From: Isoptericola halalbus
Lineage (GTDB): Bacteria > Actinomycetota > Actinomycetes > Actinomycetales > Cellulomonadaceae
Reading direction: 5' to 3'
Assembly: GCA_009663185.1 (NCBI GenBank)
Contig: VJZX01000001.1
Location: forward strand, 62,001 to 126,000
Length of the DNA stretch: 64,000 nt
In this document: positions 42,780 through 52,220 of the stretch, piece after piece
How the letters are laid out: the number at the start of each line of letters is the position of its first letter
How positions within the stretch are numbered: the stretch's first letter is position 1
Notes under the pieces: model-generated
What the model was told of the DNA's origin: nothing
Database searches by the model: none
Seen by the model: the letters and a program-made list of their open reading frames with translations, nothing else
Position numbers and translations under genes: made by a program

Positions 42780-44147
42780 TCAGAACCTGCCGATCCCGGC
42801 GCGGGCCAGGGAGAAGCCGCGGCCGCTGGGGTCGTACGTGCACGACATCCCGGTGTCCGCGCTCGAGCACGTGTAGTCGCCCTCGGTGATCGAGTCGCCG
42901 TACTCGAGCACGTCCATGCCGCCGCCGGCCTTCTTGGGCTGCTCCGCCGTCGGCACGCACGGCAGCGAAACCTGACCTTCGCCGTCGAGCGCGACGACGT
43001 AGCCGGTGGTGCCGTCGCAGCCCTCGACGGGAGCGGGCTGCTGGTTGAGCTCGGCGATGCCGCACGAGGCACCAGCCGACGTGATCTGGCAGGTGATGTT
43101 GCGCGACGGCGAGGCGAACTCGGCGAGGACCTCGGCGTCGGCGGCCGCGCCCCCGTCCTGCGTGGCGTCGTCGCCCTGCTCGCCGGTCCCCTGGGTCGCC
43201 TGCGCGCCGGCGCCCGGGCCCGCGGGGTCCGTGCTCGGCGAGTCGCCGAAGATCTGGATCGCGAACACCACCGCGACGATGAGCAGCAGGGCGTCGACCG
43301 CGATGAACGCGATCCAGCCCGGGGTCAGGCCGCGGCGCTTGCGCGGCTCCCGGCCGTTGCCGTTGCCGGCGGGAGCGGGCGGGGCAGGCGGCGCCGCGGC
43401 AGGCGCCGCGGCATACGTCTGCGCGGACGCGGCGTACCCGCCCGGCGGGATCTGCTGCGGCGGCTGCGCGGAGGCGCCGTTCCACTGGTCGCCCCACCAG
43501 TCGCCGCCGCCCGCGGCGGGAGCACCCGGGGCGTAGGCACCCGGTGCGTACGCGGCCGGCTGCGGGTGGACAGCCGGCTGTCGCTGCGTGGGCTGCGGCT
43601 GCTGGTGGGCCGGCTGGTGGGTCGGCTGCTGCGTCGGCTGGGGTTGCGGCGCGTAGGCCGGTTGCCCGTGGCCCTGCTGACCATAGGCCTGGGGGCGGAC
43701 CGCCTGCGGCTGGGCGTAGCCCTGCTGGGCGGGCGGCTGGTAGGCCGGCGGCTGCGCGGACCATGCCTGCGTCGGCGCATCGGACGGCGCGGCGGGCGCC
43801 GCCGGCTCGGGCGCCGGGGGGATCGGCTCGTGCGCCGTCGTGGGCGCCCCCGACGGAGCGACGGGCGCGGCCGACCATGCCTGCGTCGGCGCCTCGGACG
43901 GCGTGACGGGCGCCGCCGGCTCGGGCGCCGGCGGGATCGGCGCGTGCGCCGTCGTGGGCGCGACGTCGGGGGCGGACATGCTCTGAAGCTGGACCTCACC
44001 CGAGCCTGACGGCGTGGGCGACGGCGACCTGCGGTACGCCGACGGGACGCGTTGCACCCGGGGCGGCAGACCGGGCTCCGGCGTCCGTCCGGGCTCCGGC
44101 GCGGGGCCGGGCGGAGGTGGCGGCGGGGGCGGCACGGTGCCGGACAT
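42780..44147 (-). CDS. Pro/Gln-rich membrane protein with extracytoplasmic domain
   Basis: The 455-residue product has a long Pro/Ala/Gln-rich cytoplasmic region (about 1-270) with two near-identical 38-residue repeats (PEPAAPVTPSEAPTQAWSA-type) and PTQQPTHQPAHQQPQ runs. One membrane helix lies near residue 283-305 (IAFIAVDALLLIVAVVFAI). The outer domain (about 340-455) holds four to six Cys, for example ITCQITSAGASCGI and DYTCSSADTGMSCTY, likely as disulfides. No family is named; similar single-pass proteins occur across Micrococcales. Confidence 0.7.
   Translation of the reverse strand: MSGTVPPPPPPPPGPAPEPGRTPEPGLPPRVQRVPSAYRRSPSPTPSGSGEVQLQSMSAPDVAPTTAHAPIPPAPEPAAPVTPSEAPTQAWSAAPVAPSGAPTTAHEPIPPAPEPAAPAAPSDAPTQAWSAQPPAYQPPAQQGYAQPQAVRPQAYGQQGHGQPAYAPQPQPTQQPTHQPAHQQPQPTQRQPAVHPQPAAYAPGAYAPGAPAAGGGDWWGDQWNGASAQPPQQIPPGGYAASAQTYAAAPAAAPPAPPAPAGNGNGREPRKRRGLTPGWIAFIAVDALLLIVAVVFAIQIFGDSPSTDPAGPGAGAQATQGTGEQGDDATQDGGAAADAEVLAEFASPSRNITCQITSAGASCGIAELNQQPAPVEGCDGTTGYVVALDGEGQVSLPCVPTAEQPKKAGGGMDVLEYGDSITEGDYTCSSADTGMSCTYDPSGRGFSLARAGIGRF
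43759..43961. repeat. 89-bp near-identical tandem repeats, 114 bp apart, in Pro-rich gene
   Basis: 43,759-43,847 and 43,873-43,961 differ at only a few positions. The offset is 38 codons, so the repeats preserve the frame and encode two copies of a Pro/Ala-rich unit. Such repeats can change copy number by slippage. Confidence 0.8.
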
Positions 44148-44412
44148 GGGAGCTCCTCCCTCACGGGTCGGTGCGTCGCGCGCGAGCGCGCGCCGGACGC
44201 ACCGCGAAGGATGTCACGGTTTGGTCTCGGAGGTCGAACGCGTCCTGCTCACCAGGCGTTTCGCCGAGGCAATTCGTGGGAGGCGGGCCATGGCCCTGGC
44301 CTTGGTAAACCGTTCGGGCGCCGAGTGGCGAGATGGCATGATCGATCTGGGTCGCACCGGCGCGGCCCATACCCGCCGCCACCCGCGGCATCGTCAAGGA
44401 GAGGGAGCACCT

Positions 44413-46980
44413 GTGCCCGGAGAGAACCTGACCCGCGCGGAGGCGATCGAGCGCGCCGGCGTCGTGACCGCCGTCGAGTCCTACGCGATCGATCTCGACC
44501 TGACCACCGGACCGACCACGTTCGCCTCGACCACGGTCATCCGGTTCTCGGCCACCCCGGGCGCGAGCACCTTCGTCGACCTGGTCGCGCCCACCGTGCA
44601 CGAGGTCGTGCTCAACGGGCGCTCGCTCAACATCGCCGAGGTCTTCGCCGACTCGCGCATCTCACTCGACGGCCTCGCAGCGGCCAACGAACTGACCGTC
44701 GTCGCCGACTGCGCGTACATGAACACCGGTGAGGGCCTGCACCGCTTCGTGGACCCCGTCGACGGCGAGGTCTACCTCTACACGCAGTTCGAGGTGCCGG
44801 ACGCCCGCCGCGTCTTCGCGACGTTCGAGCAGCCCGACCTCAAGGCGCCGTTCCAGGTGACCGTCACGGCGCCGGCCGCGTGGCAGGTCGTGTCCAACCA
44901 GCCGACGCCTGCGCCGGATCCCGCGCAGCACGCCACCGAGCCCGACGCCGAGGCGGCGACGTGGCGCTTCGAGCCCACGCCCCGGATCTCGTCCTACCTC
45001 GTCGCGCTCGTCGCCGGCCCGTACGCGGTGCAGCGTGGCGAGCTGACGTCGTCGGACGGCCGGACGATCCCGCTCGGCGTGTTCTGCCGCGCCTCGCTCT
45101 CGGAGCACCTCGACGCGGGCTACATCATGGAGATCACGCGCAAGGGCTTCGAGTTCTACGAGAAGACGTTCGACTTCCCCTACCCATTCGCCAAGTACGA
45201 CCAGCTCTTCGTGCCCGAGTACAACATGGGCGCGATGGAGAACCCGGGCTGCGTCACGTTCACCGAGTCGTACGTGTTCCGCTCCAAGGTGACCGACGCC
45301 GTGCGCGAGCGCCGCGTGGTGACGATCCTGCACGAGCTCGCGCACATGTGGTTCGGCGACCTCGTGACGATGAAGTGGTGGAACGACCTGTGGCTCAACG
45401 AGTCGTTCGCCGAGTACGCGTCGACGCTCGCCACGGCCGAGGCGACCGAGTGGGAGGCTGCCTGGACCACGTTCTCCGCGATGGAGAAGACGTGGGCCTA
45501 CCGGCAGGACCAGCTGCCCTCGACCCACCCGATCGTCGCGCCGATCAACGACCTGGAGGACGTGCAGGTCAACTTCGACGGCATCACCTACGCCAAGGGC
45601 GCGTCGGTGCTCAAGCAGCTCGTCGCCTGGGTCGGCCGCGAGGAGTTCCTCGCGGGTGTCGCGGCGTACTTCACGAAGCATGCGTGGTCCAACACCGAGC
45701 TGGCCGACCTGCTCACCGAGCTCGAGGCCACGAGCGGCCGCGACCTCGCGTCCTGGTCGAAGCTCTGGCTCGAGACCGCCGGCGTCAACACGCTGCGGCC
45801 CGACGTCGCGGTCGACGCGGACGGCCGGATCAAAAGCTTCGCGGTGCTGCAGTCGGCGCCGGTCGACCACCCGACGATCCGCCCGCACCGACTGGGCATC
45901 GGCTTCTACGACCTCGTCGACGGTGCGCTTGTCCGCACGCATGCGGTGCAGGTCGACGTCGACGGCGAGCGCACCGAGGTGCCGTCGCTCGCCGGCCGCG
46001 ATCGTCCGGGCCTCATCCTGCTCAACGACGACGACCTCGCGTACGCCAAGATCCGCCTCGACGACGCGTCGCTCGCGTTCGCGATCGAGCACCTGTCACG
46101 GATCGCCGACCCGCTCGCCCGCTCGCTGGTGTGGGGCTCGGCCTGGGACGCGGTGCGCGACGGCGAGACCCCGGCGTCGTCGTACGTCGACCTGGTGCTG
46201 GGCAACATCGCCGCGGAGACGGAGTCGACGACCGTCCGCACCACGCTGGCCCAGCTCGGCCTGGCCGCGCGCAGGTACGTGGCGCCGTCGCGCCGGACCG
46301 AGACGCTCGCGCGGATCGGCGACGCGCTGTGGTCGCTCGCCCGTGAGGCTGGCGCGGGCTCCGACCTGCAGCTCCAGCTCGTCAAGTACTTCGCGCTGCT
46401 CGCCTCGACCCCCGAGCACGTGGCGCCACTGCGCGGGTTGCTCGACCGCACCGTGAGGCTCGATGGTCTCGAGATCGACACCGACCTGCGCTGGGAGATC
46501 CTCGAGGGCCTGGTGATCCTCGGCGCGGCCGGCGAGGACGAGATCGACGCGACGCTCGCCCAGGACGACACCGCGACGGGCCGCCAGGCGGCCGCCCGTG
46601 CTCGGGCCGCCATCCCGACGACCGCCGCGAAGGAGAAGGCGTTCGCCTCGATCGTCGAGACGACTGACGTCCCGAACGCGATCATCCGCTCGACCGCGGC
46701 CGGCTTCGTGCACGTCACGGCCGACGCGAGCGTGCTCGAGCCGCTCGTGAGCCGGTACGCGGACGCGCTGCTGCCGATCTGGTCCTCGCGGAGCTACCAC
46801 ATCAGCGAGGAGCTCATCGAGGGCCTCTACCCGGCGCCGCTCGCGTCGGAAGGGCTGCGCGACGCCGTGCGCGGCTGGCTCGAGGCCAACGAAGACGCGC
46901 CCGCCGCGCTGCGCCGCATGGTCACCGAGCAGCTTGCCGACACCGAGCGGGCCCTGGCCGCCCAGGCCGCCGACGCCTGA
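44413..46980 (+). CDS. pepN: Aminopeptidase N (M1)
   Basis: The 855-residue product has the exopeptidase GAMENPG near residue 272 and HELAHMWFGDLVTMKWWNDL near residue 306 with the third ligand in NESFAEY. The actinobacterial form with a GTG start (GTGCCCGGAG) at 44413 has GAGGGAGCA upstream; the frame is open far upstream to 44,014, but that part antisenses the neighbour's end and is not used. It trims N-terminal residues from peptides in the cytosol. The gap 44,148-44,412 holds its promoter; none is clear. Confidence 0.95.
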   Translation: MPGENLTRAEAIERAGVVTAVESYAIDLDLTTGPTTFASTTVIRFSATPGASTFVDLVAPTVHEVVLNGRSLNIAEVFADSRISLDGLAAANELTVVADCAYMNTGEGLHRFVDPVDGEVYLYTQFEVPDARRVFATFEQPDLKAPFQVTVTAPAAWQVVSNQPTPAPDPAQHATEPDAEAATWRFEPTPRISSYLVALVAGPYAVQRGELTSSDGRTIPLGVFCRASLSEHLDAGYIMEITRKGFEFYEKTFDFPYPFAKYDQLFVPEYNMGAMENPGCVTFTESYVFRSKVTDAVRERRVVTILHELAHMWFGDLVTMKWWNDLWLNESFAEYASTLATAEATEWEAAWTTFSAMEKTWAYRQDQLPSTHPIVAPINDLEDVQVNFDGITYAKGASVLKQLVAWVGREEFLAGVAAYFTKHAWSNTELADLLTELEATSGRDLASWSKLWLETAGVNTLRPDVAVDADGRIKSFAVLQSAPVDHPTIRPHRLGIGFYDLVDGALVRTHAVQVDVDGERTEVPSLAGRDRPGLILLNDDDLAYAKIRLDDASLAFAIEHLSRIADPLARSLVWGSAWDAVRDGETPASSYVDLVLGNIAAETESTTVRTTLAQLGLAARRYVAPSRRTETLARIGDALWSLAREAGAGSDLQLQLVKYFALLASTPEHVAPLRGLLDRTVRLDGLEIDTDLRWEILEGLVILGAAGEDEIDATLAQDDTATGRQAAARARAAIPTTAAKEKAFASIVETTDVPNAIIRSTAAGFVHVTADASVLEPLVSRYADALLPIWSSRSYHISEELIEGLYPAPLASEGLRDAVRGWLEANEDAPAALRRMVTEQLADTERALAAQAADA

Positions 46981-46984
46981 CCGC

Positions 46985-47175
46985 GAGGTAGAACGGCTCC
47001 CCGCGACGTAGAACGAGAGCGGGCCGTGCGGTTGATGCCGCCCGGCCCGCTCTTTGCACACGGCGCGGTCGGTGCCGAACACCGACCTGTGTCCCTGAAA
47101 GTCACCCTCCGCGCCGGGAAGACGACGTACAGGGACGCAAGTGCCGCCGTCGGGCAAGCCGAGCGGTTCTACCTC
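46985..47175. repeat. Inverted repeat flanking the pepN/malQ terminator
   Basis: GAGGTAGAACGGCTC (46,985-46,999) and GAGCGGTTCTACCTC (47,161-47,175) pair over 14 of 15 positions across 161 bases. A second, weaker copy of each (CGCGACGTAGAACG at 47,002 and CGCTCTACCTCG at 47,185) makes the unit nested, and the malQ stop codon sits in it. The array may be a palindromic repeat element. Confidence 0.5.
47016..47053. terminator. Convergent terminator between pepN and malQ
   Basis: AGAGCGGGCC and GGCCCGCTCT are a perfect 10-bp stem, with an inner GCGG/CCGC pair, followed by TT. It serves both convergent genes. The remaining 46,981-47,188 holds only the repeats listed. Confidence 0.8.
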
Positions 47176-47188
47176 GGCGCGAGACGCT

Positions 47189-49354
47189 CTACCTCGAGGT
47201 GTTGAGCGTGTGCACGAGCGAGCGCAGGCGCGCGTTGTCGAACAGGTCCTCGATCAGCACCACGTTTCCCGAGGCGTCGCCCAGCGGCACCTTCCAGTTC
47301 GGGTACTCCTGATCCGTGCCGGGCTGGTTCTGCGAGCGCCGCTCGCCCACCGCGTCGACGAGCTGCACGCCGACGAGCGCGGCGCGCGAGCGCCGGAGGT
47401 ACCGGTGCAGCGCCTCGACGATCTCGCGCTCCGACGGGTCGTCGCCGACGTAGCCGCGCTCGGCGAGCGTGAGGACGGCCGTGTCGCGCTCGGCGCGGGC
47501 CCGCTGTCGCAGCACGAGCGGGTCCTCGGCGAGCAGGCCCAGCCGCTCGCGCAGGTCGACGTGCTCGCCCGCCAGATATCCCGCCGTCGGCGGCATGTCG
47601 TGCGTGCCCACCGAGGCCAGCGTCATCCGCCGGTACTTCTCGGGCGGCAGCGGGCGGCCGTCGTCGTCCTTCTCGAACCACAGCACCGACGTGCCGAGGA
47701 TGCCGCGGTCGGCGAGATAGTCGCGCACCCACGGCTCGAACACGCCGAGGTCCTCGCCCACGACGATCGCGCCCGCACGGTGCGCCTCGAGGCACAGGAT
47801 GCCCACGAGCGCGTCGTGGTCGTAGCGCACGTAGGCGCCGGCGGAGGGCTTCGCGCCGCCGGGCACCCACCACAGCCGGAACAGGCCGAGGATGTGGTCG
47901 ACGCGCAGCGCACCCGCGTGCCGCAGGACCGTGCGCAGCATGTCCCGGTACGGCACGTACCCGGCCCTCGCCAGGGCGCGCGGGCTCCAGGGCGGCTGCG
48001 ACCAGTTCTGGCCCTGCTGGTTGTACATGTCGGGCGGCGCCCCGACGGAGACGCCGCGGGCGAGGACGTCCTGGTGCGCCCACGCGTCGGCGCCCTCGGG
48101 GTGCACGCCGACGGCGAGGTCGTGCATGATCCCGATCTTCATGCCGGCCTCGCGCGCGACCCGCTGCGCGGTGTGCTTCTGCTCGTCGGCGACCCACTGC
48201 AGCCAGCAGTAGAACTCGATCCGCTCGGAGAGCTCGGTGCGCAGCGCGGCGACCGCGGGCGAGTCCGGGACGGACAGCTCGCGCGGCCACTCCTTGCCGG
48301 CGAGGTGCTCGGCGATCGCGCACCACGTGGCGAAGTTCTGCAGGCCCTTGCCCTGCTCGGCGACGAACTCCTCGTACGCCGCCTGGCGCGCCGCACGCCG
48401 CGGGGCGGTGCACACGACCTCGAGCGCGGCCTTCTTGGCCTCCCAGACGGCGTCGCGGTCGATGGGGCCTGGGTCGTCGGTCAGCTCGCGCACGGGATCG
48501 GCCGCCCATTCGACGAGGGAGCGGTCCGCGGCCGACAGATAGGCGGTCTCGGGGATGTCCTCGACCCGCACGTAGACGGGGTTGAGGAAGCGCCGGCTCG
48601 TCGGCAGGTAGGGCGACGGCGTCATGGGCGTCACCGGCTCGGCCGCGGCGAGCGGGTTGACCGCGACGAAGTCGCCGTGCGCCCGGTGCGCGGTCAGCCA
48701 CGCCAGGTCCGCCAGGTCGGCGAGGTCCCCCAGCCCCCACGACGTGCGCGACCGCACCGAGTAGAGCTGGACGAGGAACCCCCAGACCTGCCCGTCCGCG
48801 ACGGCGGGCGGCAGCTCGAGACGCCGCGGGGTCACGACGAGCGTGACCCGCGTCTCGTGACCCTCGCTCAGCGCGTGCAGCGAGTGCCAGCCGAGCGGCA
48901 GGTCGGCCGGCAGGGTGAACGTCGCGCGGCCCACGCGGCGCCCGTCGACGACGCGCGGCTCGACGTACAGGTCGGCCTGCTCCAGGTCACGCCGCGGGCG
49001 GTGCTCGTGACGGCGTGCTGTCGGCTCCGCGCCGTCGACCTCGGTCCACACGTGCAAGGACGCGCCGTCGGACACGTGCACCGGGACCTGCGCCGCCTCG
49101 CCCTGGCGCACGACGACGGTCGGCGGCAGGACGTGGCGCCACTCCTCGTCGCGGGCCCGATGCAGGCTGTGCGTGATCTGCTGCGGGGTGGCCGCGGGTA
49201 CGCCGAGCGCCTCGAGGACCGCCACGAGCGTCGACGCGCGGACGCTCTCGGTCCCGCCGACGAACGCGTGGTACTCGGTGAGGACCCCGTGCGCGGCGGC
49301 GAGCTCGAGCAGCTCGGCCGGCACGTCGTCGCCGGTGGTCAGGTCGTCGCTCAC
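47189..49354 (-). CDS. malQ: 4-alpha-glucanotransferase (amylomaltase)
   Basis: The product is about 721 residues. It transfers maltosyl units between alpha-glucans. The GH77 motifs are SPYLPTSRRFLNPVYV near residue 245, LRVDHILGLFRLWWVPGG (nucleophile Asp), VVGEDLGVFE (acid/base Glu) and SVGTHDMPPTAGYLAGE. An actinobacterial N-terminal extension of about 120 residues with TFTLPADLPLGWHSL precedes the barrel. GTG 49354 is the start. It is on the minus strand alone. Confidence 0.95.
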   Translation of the reverse strand: MSDDLTTGDDVPAELLELAAAHGVLTEYHAFVGGTESVRASTLVAVLEALGVPAATPQQITHSLHRARDEEWRHVLPPTVVVRQGEAAQVPVHVSDGASLHVWTEVDGAEPTARRHEHRPRRDLEQADLYVEPRVVDGRRVGRATFTLPADLPLGWHSLHALSEGHETRVTLVVTPRRLELPPAVADGQVWGFLVQLYSVRSRTSWGLGDLADLADLAWLTAHRAHGDFVAVNPLAAAEPVTPMTPSPYLPTSRRFLNPVYVRVEDIPETAYLSAADRSLVEWAADPVRELTDDPGPIDRDAVWEAKKAALEVVCTAPRRAARQAAYEEFVAEQGKGLQNFATWCAIAEHLAGKEWPRELSVPDSPAVAALRTELSERIEFYCWLQWVADEQKHTAQRVAREAGMKIGIMHDLAVGVHPEGADAWAHQDVLARGVSVGAPPDMYNQQGQNWSQPPWSPRALARAGYVPYRDMLRTVLRHAGALRVDHILGLFRLWWVPGGAKPSAGAYVRYDHDALVGILCLEAHRAGAIVVGEDLGVFEPWVRDYLADRGILGTSVLWFEKDDDGRPLPPEKYRRMTLASVGTHDMPPTAGYLAGEHVDLRERLGLLAEDPLVLRQRARAERDTAVLTLAERGYVGDDPSEREIVEALHRYLRRSRAALVGVQLVDAVGERRSQNQPGTDQEYPNWKVPLGDASGNVVLIEDLFDNARLRSLVHTLNTSR

Positions 49355-49474
49355 GGGGACGATCCTGCCATCACCGGGTCCGACGGGCCGAACGCCCACG
49401 CGGCGTCTGCAAGGTTCCGTGAGGGTTTCGTCGTGGATCGTGGAGCACCCGGGAGCGCCCGCTACGGTGGCGCG

Positions 49475-50512
49475 GTGATCGGAACATCACCCGCAGCCCT
49501 GTCCGTGCCCGCCGTCACGATCCCGTCCACCACGACGCCGGAGCCTTCGTCGACGTCCTCACCCGACGTCGGCGCGGCCGTGAAGGAGACCGGCAACGCC
49601 TTCTTGGAGTGGTTCTCCGGCTGGCCGCTGCACGTGCTGATCATCCTCGTGACCGGGATCGTCCTGCTCGCCCTGCTCCGGCGGGCGATCGGCCACGTCG
49701 CCGAGTCGATCGCGACCGGCGCGGGCACGACGACCATGGACCCGCCCACCAGGCGCGGATTCTTCCGCCGTCCGCGGATCGTCGGGGACGCCCTCACGAT
49801 GGCCAACCCGCTTGCGACCGCGCGGCGGGCACAGCGGGCGCGCACCGTCGGATCGGTGCTCCGGTCGACGGCCAACATCGTCGTCGGCACGCTCATGGTG
49901 CTCACGATCCTTCAGGAGTTCGACGTCAACGTCGCGCCGCTCATGGCGTCGGCCGGCGTGGCCGGCGTCGCGCTGGGCTTCGGCGCCCAGAGCCTGGTGA
50001 AGGACTTCATCTCCGGTGTGTTCCTGCTCGTCGAGGACCAGTTCGGCGTCGGCGACGTCGTCGACCTCGGCTCCGGCGCGGTCGGGACGGTCGAGGAGGT
50101 CCAGCTCCGCACGACCCAGGTGCGCAGCTTCGACGGCACGCTCTGGTATGTCCGCAACGGCGAGATCCTGCGGGCAGGCAACCGGACCCAGCAGTGGTCG
50201 CGCGCGGTGGCCGAGGTGCGGGTCCCGATGGACGTCGACCTCGACGTCGTGCGCGGAGCGCTCGGGCGCGCGGCCGACACCGTGCACGCCGACCCCGAGC
50301 TCGCCGGCCACTTTCTCGAGGCCCCGTCGGTGCGCGGCGTCGACGCCGTGCACGACTTCACGATGACGTTCACCCTGCACGCGCGGGTGAATCCGGGCGA
50401 GCAGTGGGAGATCTCACGCGCGCTGCTGCGCGCCGCGCAGGCCCAGCTCCGCGGCGTCGGCGTGCTGAGCGCCGGCGAGGTGACCCTGGCCGAGCAGAGC
50501 GCCGAGGCGTAG
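49475..50512 (+). CDS. MscS-type mechanosensitive ion channel
   Basis: The 345-residue product starts at GTG 49475. A Thr/Ser/Pro-rich start is followed by a membrane helix at about 50-72, another at about 130-155, and the pore helix ASAGVAGVALGFGAQSLVKD near 167, the MscS signature. The beta domain shows VEDQFGVGDVVDL and RTTQVRSFDGTLWYVRNGEI. It probably releases solutes on hypo-osmotic shock. It converges with the small PTS gene, 8 bases apart. Confidence 0.93.
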   Translation: MIGTSPAALSVPAVTIPSTTTPEPSSTSSPDVGAAVKETGNAFLEWFSGWPLHVLIILVTGIVLLALLRRAIGHVAESIATGAGTTTMDPPTRRGFFRRPRIVGDALTMANPLATARRAQRARTVGSVLRSTANIVVGTLMVLTILQEFDVNVAPLMASAGVAGVALGFGAQSLVKDFISGVFLLVEDQFGVGDVVDLGSGAVGTVEEVQLRTTQVRSFDGTLWYVRNGEILRAGNRTQQWSRAVAEVRVPMDVDLDVVRGALGRAADTVHADPELAGHFLEAPSVRGVDAVHDFTMTFTLHARVNPGEQWEISRALLRAAQAQLRGVGVLSAGEVTLAEQSAEA

Positions 50513-50520
50513 CTCGAGCG

Positions 50521-50754
50521 TCAGGCGAGCAACGAGTCCATCTCGGCCGCGAGGTTGTCCGCCTCCGGTCCGACGATGACCTGCACGACCCGGCCGGAAC
50601 GGACCACCCCGAAGGCACCAGACTGCTTCAGGCCGGGCTCGTCCACGAGGTCGGGGTCCGTCACCTGGACACGCAGCCGCGTGATGCACGGCTCGAGCTC
50701 GACGACGTTGGTGGTGCCGCCCAGCGCTGCGAGGATGTTGTCCGCCTTGCTCAT
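50521..50754 (-). CDS. PTS glucose-type EIIB domain protein, stand-alone
   Basis: The 77-residue product reads MSKADNILAALGGTTNVVEL, then EPCITRLRV with the phosphorylated Cys at residue 23, and SGAFGVVRSGRVVQVIVGP. This is a complete EIIB domain without EIIC or EIIA. It may pair with an EIIC encoded elsewhere (GlcNAc/glucose group). No partner is nearby. Confidence 0.9.
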   Translation of the reverse strand: MSKADNILAALGGTTNVVELEPCITRLRVQVTDPDLVDEPGLKQSGAFGVVRSGRVVQVIVGPEADNLAAEMDSLLA

Positions 50755-50835
50755 TCGGTTGCTCCTGGAGGATGCGTCGTTGCAGGTCCGCTCTCAGAGT
50801 AGCCCCTCGCCTGCGACAAGGTCGGTCGCTCGGGG

Positions 50836-51246
50836 GTGAACCGGATCTGGGAGACTGGCCCGGTGCGACCTGACAACTTCTTCGACGCCGTCGGCGGGCA
50901 CGAGACGTTCGTGCGGCTCGTGGACGTCTTCTACGAGGGCGTGGCGACCGACGAGGTGCTGCGACCCATGTACCCCGAGGAGGACCTCGGTCCGGCGAAG
51001 GAACGCCTGACGCTGTTCCTCGAGCAGTACTGGGGCGGCCCGACGACGTACAGCGAGCAGCGCGGCCACCCACGCCTGCGCATGCGCCACATGCCCTTCA
51101 AGGTCAACCCTGACGCCCGCGACCGCTGGCTGCGGCACATGCGCGCCGCCGTCGACTCCCTCGACCTGACGCCCATCCACCAGGCCCAGCTGTGGGACTA
51201 CCTGGAGCGCGCGGCGTTCAGCATGATCAACACCTTCGAGGAGTGA
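50836..51246 (+). CDS. Truncated hemoglobin, group II (GlbO-like)
   Basis: The product is 136 residues from GTG 50836 or 127 from GTG 50863. [21 protein letters not shown] starts the globin, [18 protein letters not shown] follows, and [21 protein letters not shown] holds the distal/loop Tyr and Trp residues typical of group II (trHbO). The proximal His is in LRMRHMPF. It binds O2/NO. It is followed by tesB, 2 bases after its stop, as in other actinobacteria. Confidence 0.9.
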   Translation: MNRIWETGPVRPDNFFDAVGGHETFVRLVDVFYEGVATDEVLRPMYPEEDLGPAKERLTLFLEQYWGGPTTYSEQRGHPRLRMRHMPFKVNPDARDRWLRHMRAAVDSLDLTPIHQAQLWDYLERAAFSMINTFEE

Positions 51247-51248
51247 GC

Positions 51249-52175
51249 GTGAGCGAGACGACCACCCCGACCCACACCGCGCCGTCGGGCATTCCCGACG
51301 CGCTGGAGCGGCTGCTGTCCGTCCTCGACCTGCGCGAGGTCGACGGCTGGGGCCCGCGCGGCGAGGAGGACCTGTGGCGCGGCGACTCCGTGCCCGGCCC
51401 TGCGCAGCGCGTGTACGGCGGGCAGGTGCTCGCCCAGGCGCTCCTGGCCTGCGGTCGCACGGTCGAGGCCGGCCGTCTCCCCCACTCGATGCACGCGTAC
51501 TTCCTGCGCGTGGGCGCGCTCGACGTGCCGATCGACTTCGCGGTCGAGCGGCTGCGCGACGGCCGCTCGTTCAGCGCCCGCCGCACGCACGCGCTCCAGC
51601 ACGGCAAGCCGATCCTGTCGCTCACGGCGTCGTTCCAGGAGGCCCAGCCCGGCTACGAGCACTTCACGCCTGTGCCCGACGACGTCCCCGCGCCCGAGGA
51701 GGTCCCGTCGGCGATCGAGCTGCTCGGCGGGATCGACCACCCTGCGGCACGGTTCTGGTCGCACGAGTCGGCGTTCGACCTGCGCCACGTGGCCGGCTCG
51801 CTCTACCTCGGGGCGCCGGCCGACCGTTCCGACACCCAGCTGGTGTGGGTCCGCGCCCGCCACGAGATCGCCTCGGACGACCCGCTGCTGCACCGCGCCC
51901 TGCTCGCGTTCGCGTGCGACCAGGTCATGCTCGAGCCCGTGCTGCGCCAGGCGGGCAGGTCGTGGCTCGACGTCGGTGGCGCCGTCCCGATGGCGAGCAT
52001 CGACCATGCGATGTGGTTCCACCGCGACGCGCGAGCCGACGACTGGCTGCTGTACGTGCAGGAGTCGCCCGGTGCACAGGGCGGCCGCGGCCTCGGCCTG
52101 GCGCGCGTCTACGACCGCACCGGCAGCCTCGTGGCGAGCATCGCGCAGGAGGGCATGGTCCGCCTGCCCGCCTGA
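51249..52175 (+). CDS. tesB: Acyl-CoA thioesterase II
   Basis: The 308-residue double hot-dog enzyme hydrolyses acyl-CoA. RVYGGQVLAQALLACGRTV, HSMHAYFLRVGALDVPIDF, and ASIDHAMWFHRDARADDWLL are the TesB blocks; the catalytic Asp is in SIDHAMWFH. Start GTG 51249. It ends with GRGLGLARVYDRTGSLVAS. It is translated with the globin. Confidence 0.93.
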   Translation: MSETTTPTHTAPSGIPDALERLLSVLDLREVDGWGPRGEEDLWRGDSVPGPAQRVYGGQVLAQALLACGRTVEAGRLPHSMHAYFLRVGALDVPIDFAVERLRDGRSFSARRTHALQHGKPILSLTASFQEAQPGYEHFTPVPDDVPAPEEVPSAIELLGGIDHPAARFWSHESAFDLRHVAGSLYLGAPADRSDTQLVWVRARHEIASDDPLLHRALLAFACDQVMLEPVLRQAGRSWLDVGGAVPMASIDHAMWFHRDARADDWLLYVQESPGAQGGRGLGLARVYDRTGSLVASIAQEGMVRLPA

Positions 52176-52220
52176 CGCCGACGACGTGCCGGTGACCTGG
52201 TCGGCGGCCACACTGAATCG

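Noticed and set aside
44014-44412. N-terminal extension of pepN
   Set aside because: It runs antisense into the Pro-rich gene and has no signal or domain; GTG 44413 has a ribosome site.
47141-49474. Upstream part of a 1,123-codon plus-strand ORF ending in MscS
   Set aside because: It is antisense to malQ; only the part from GTG 49475 is the channel.
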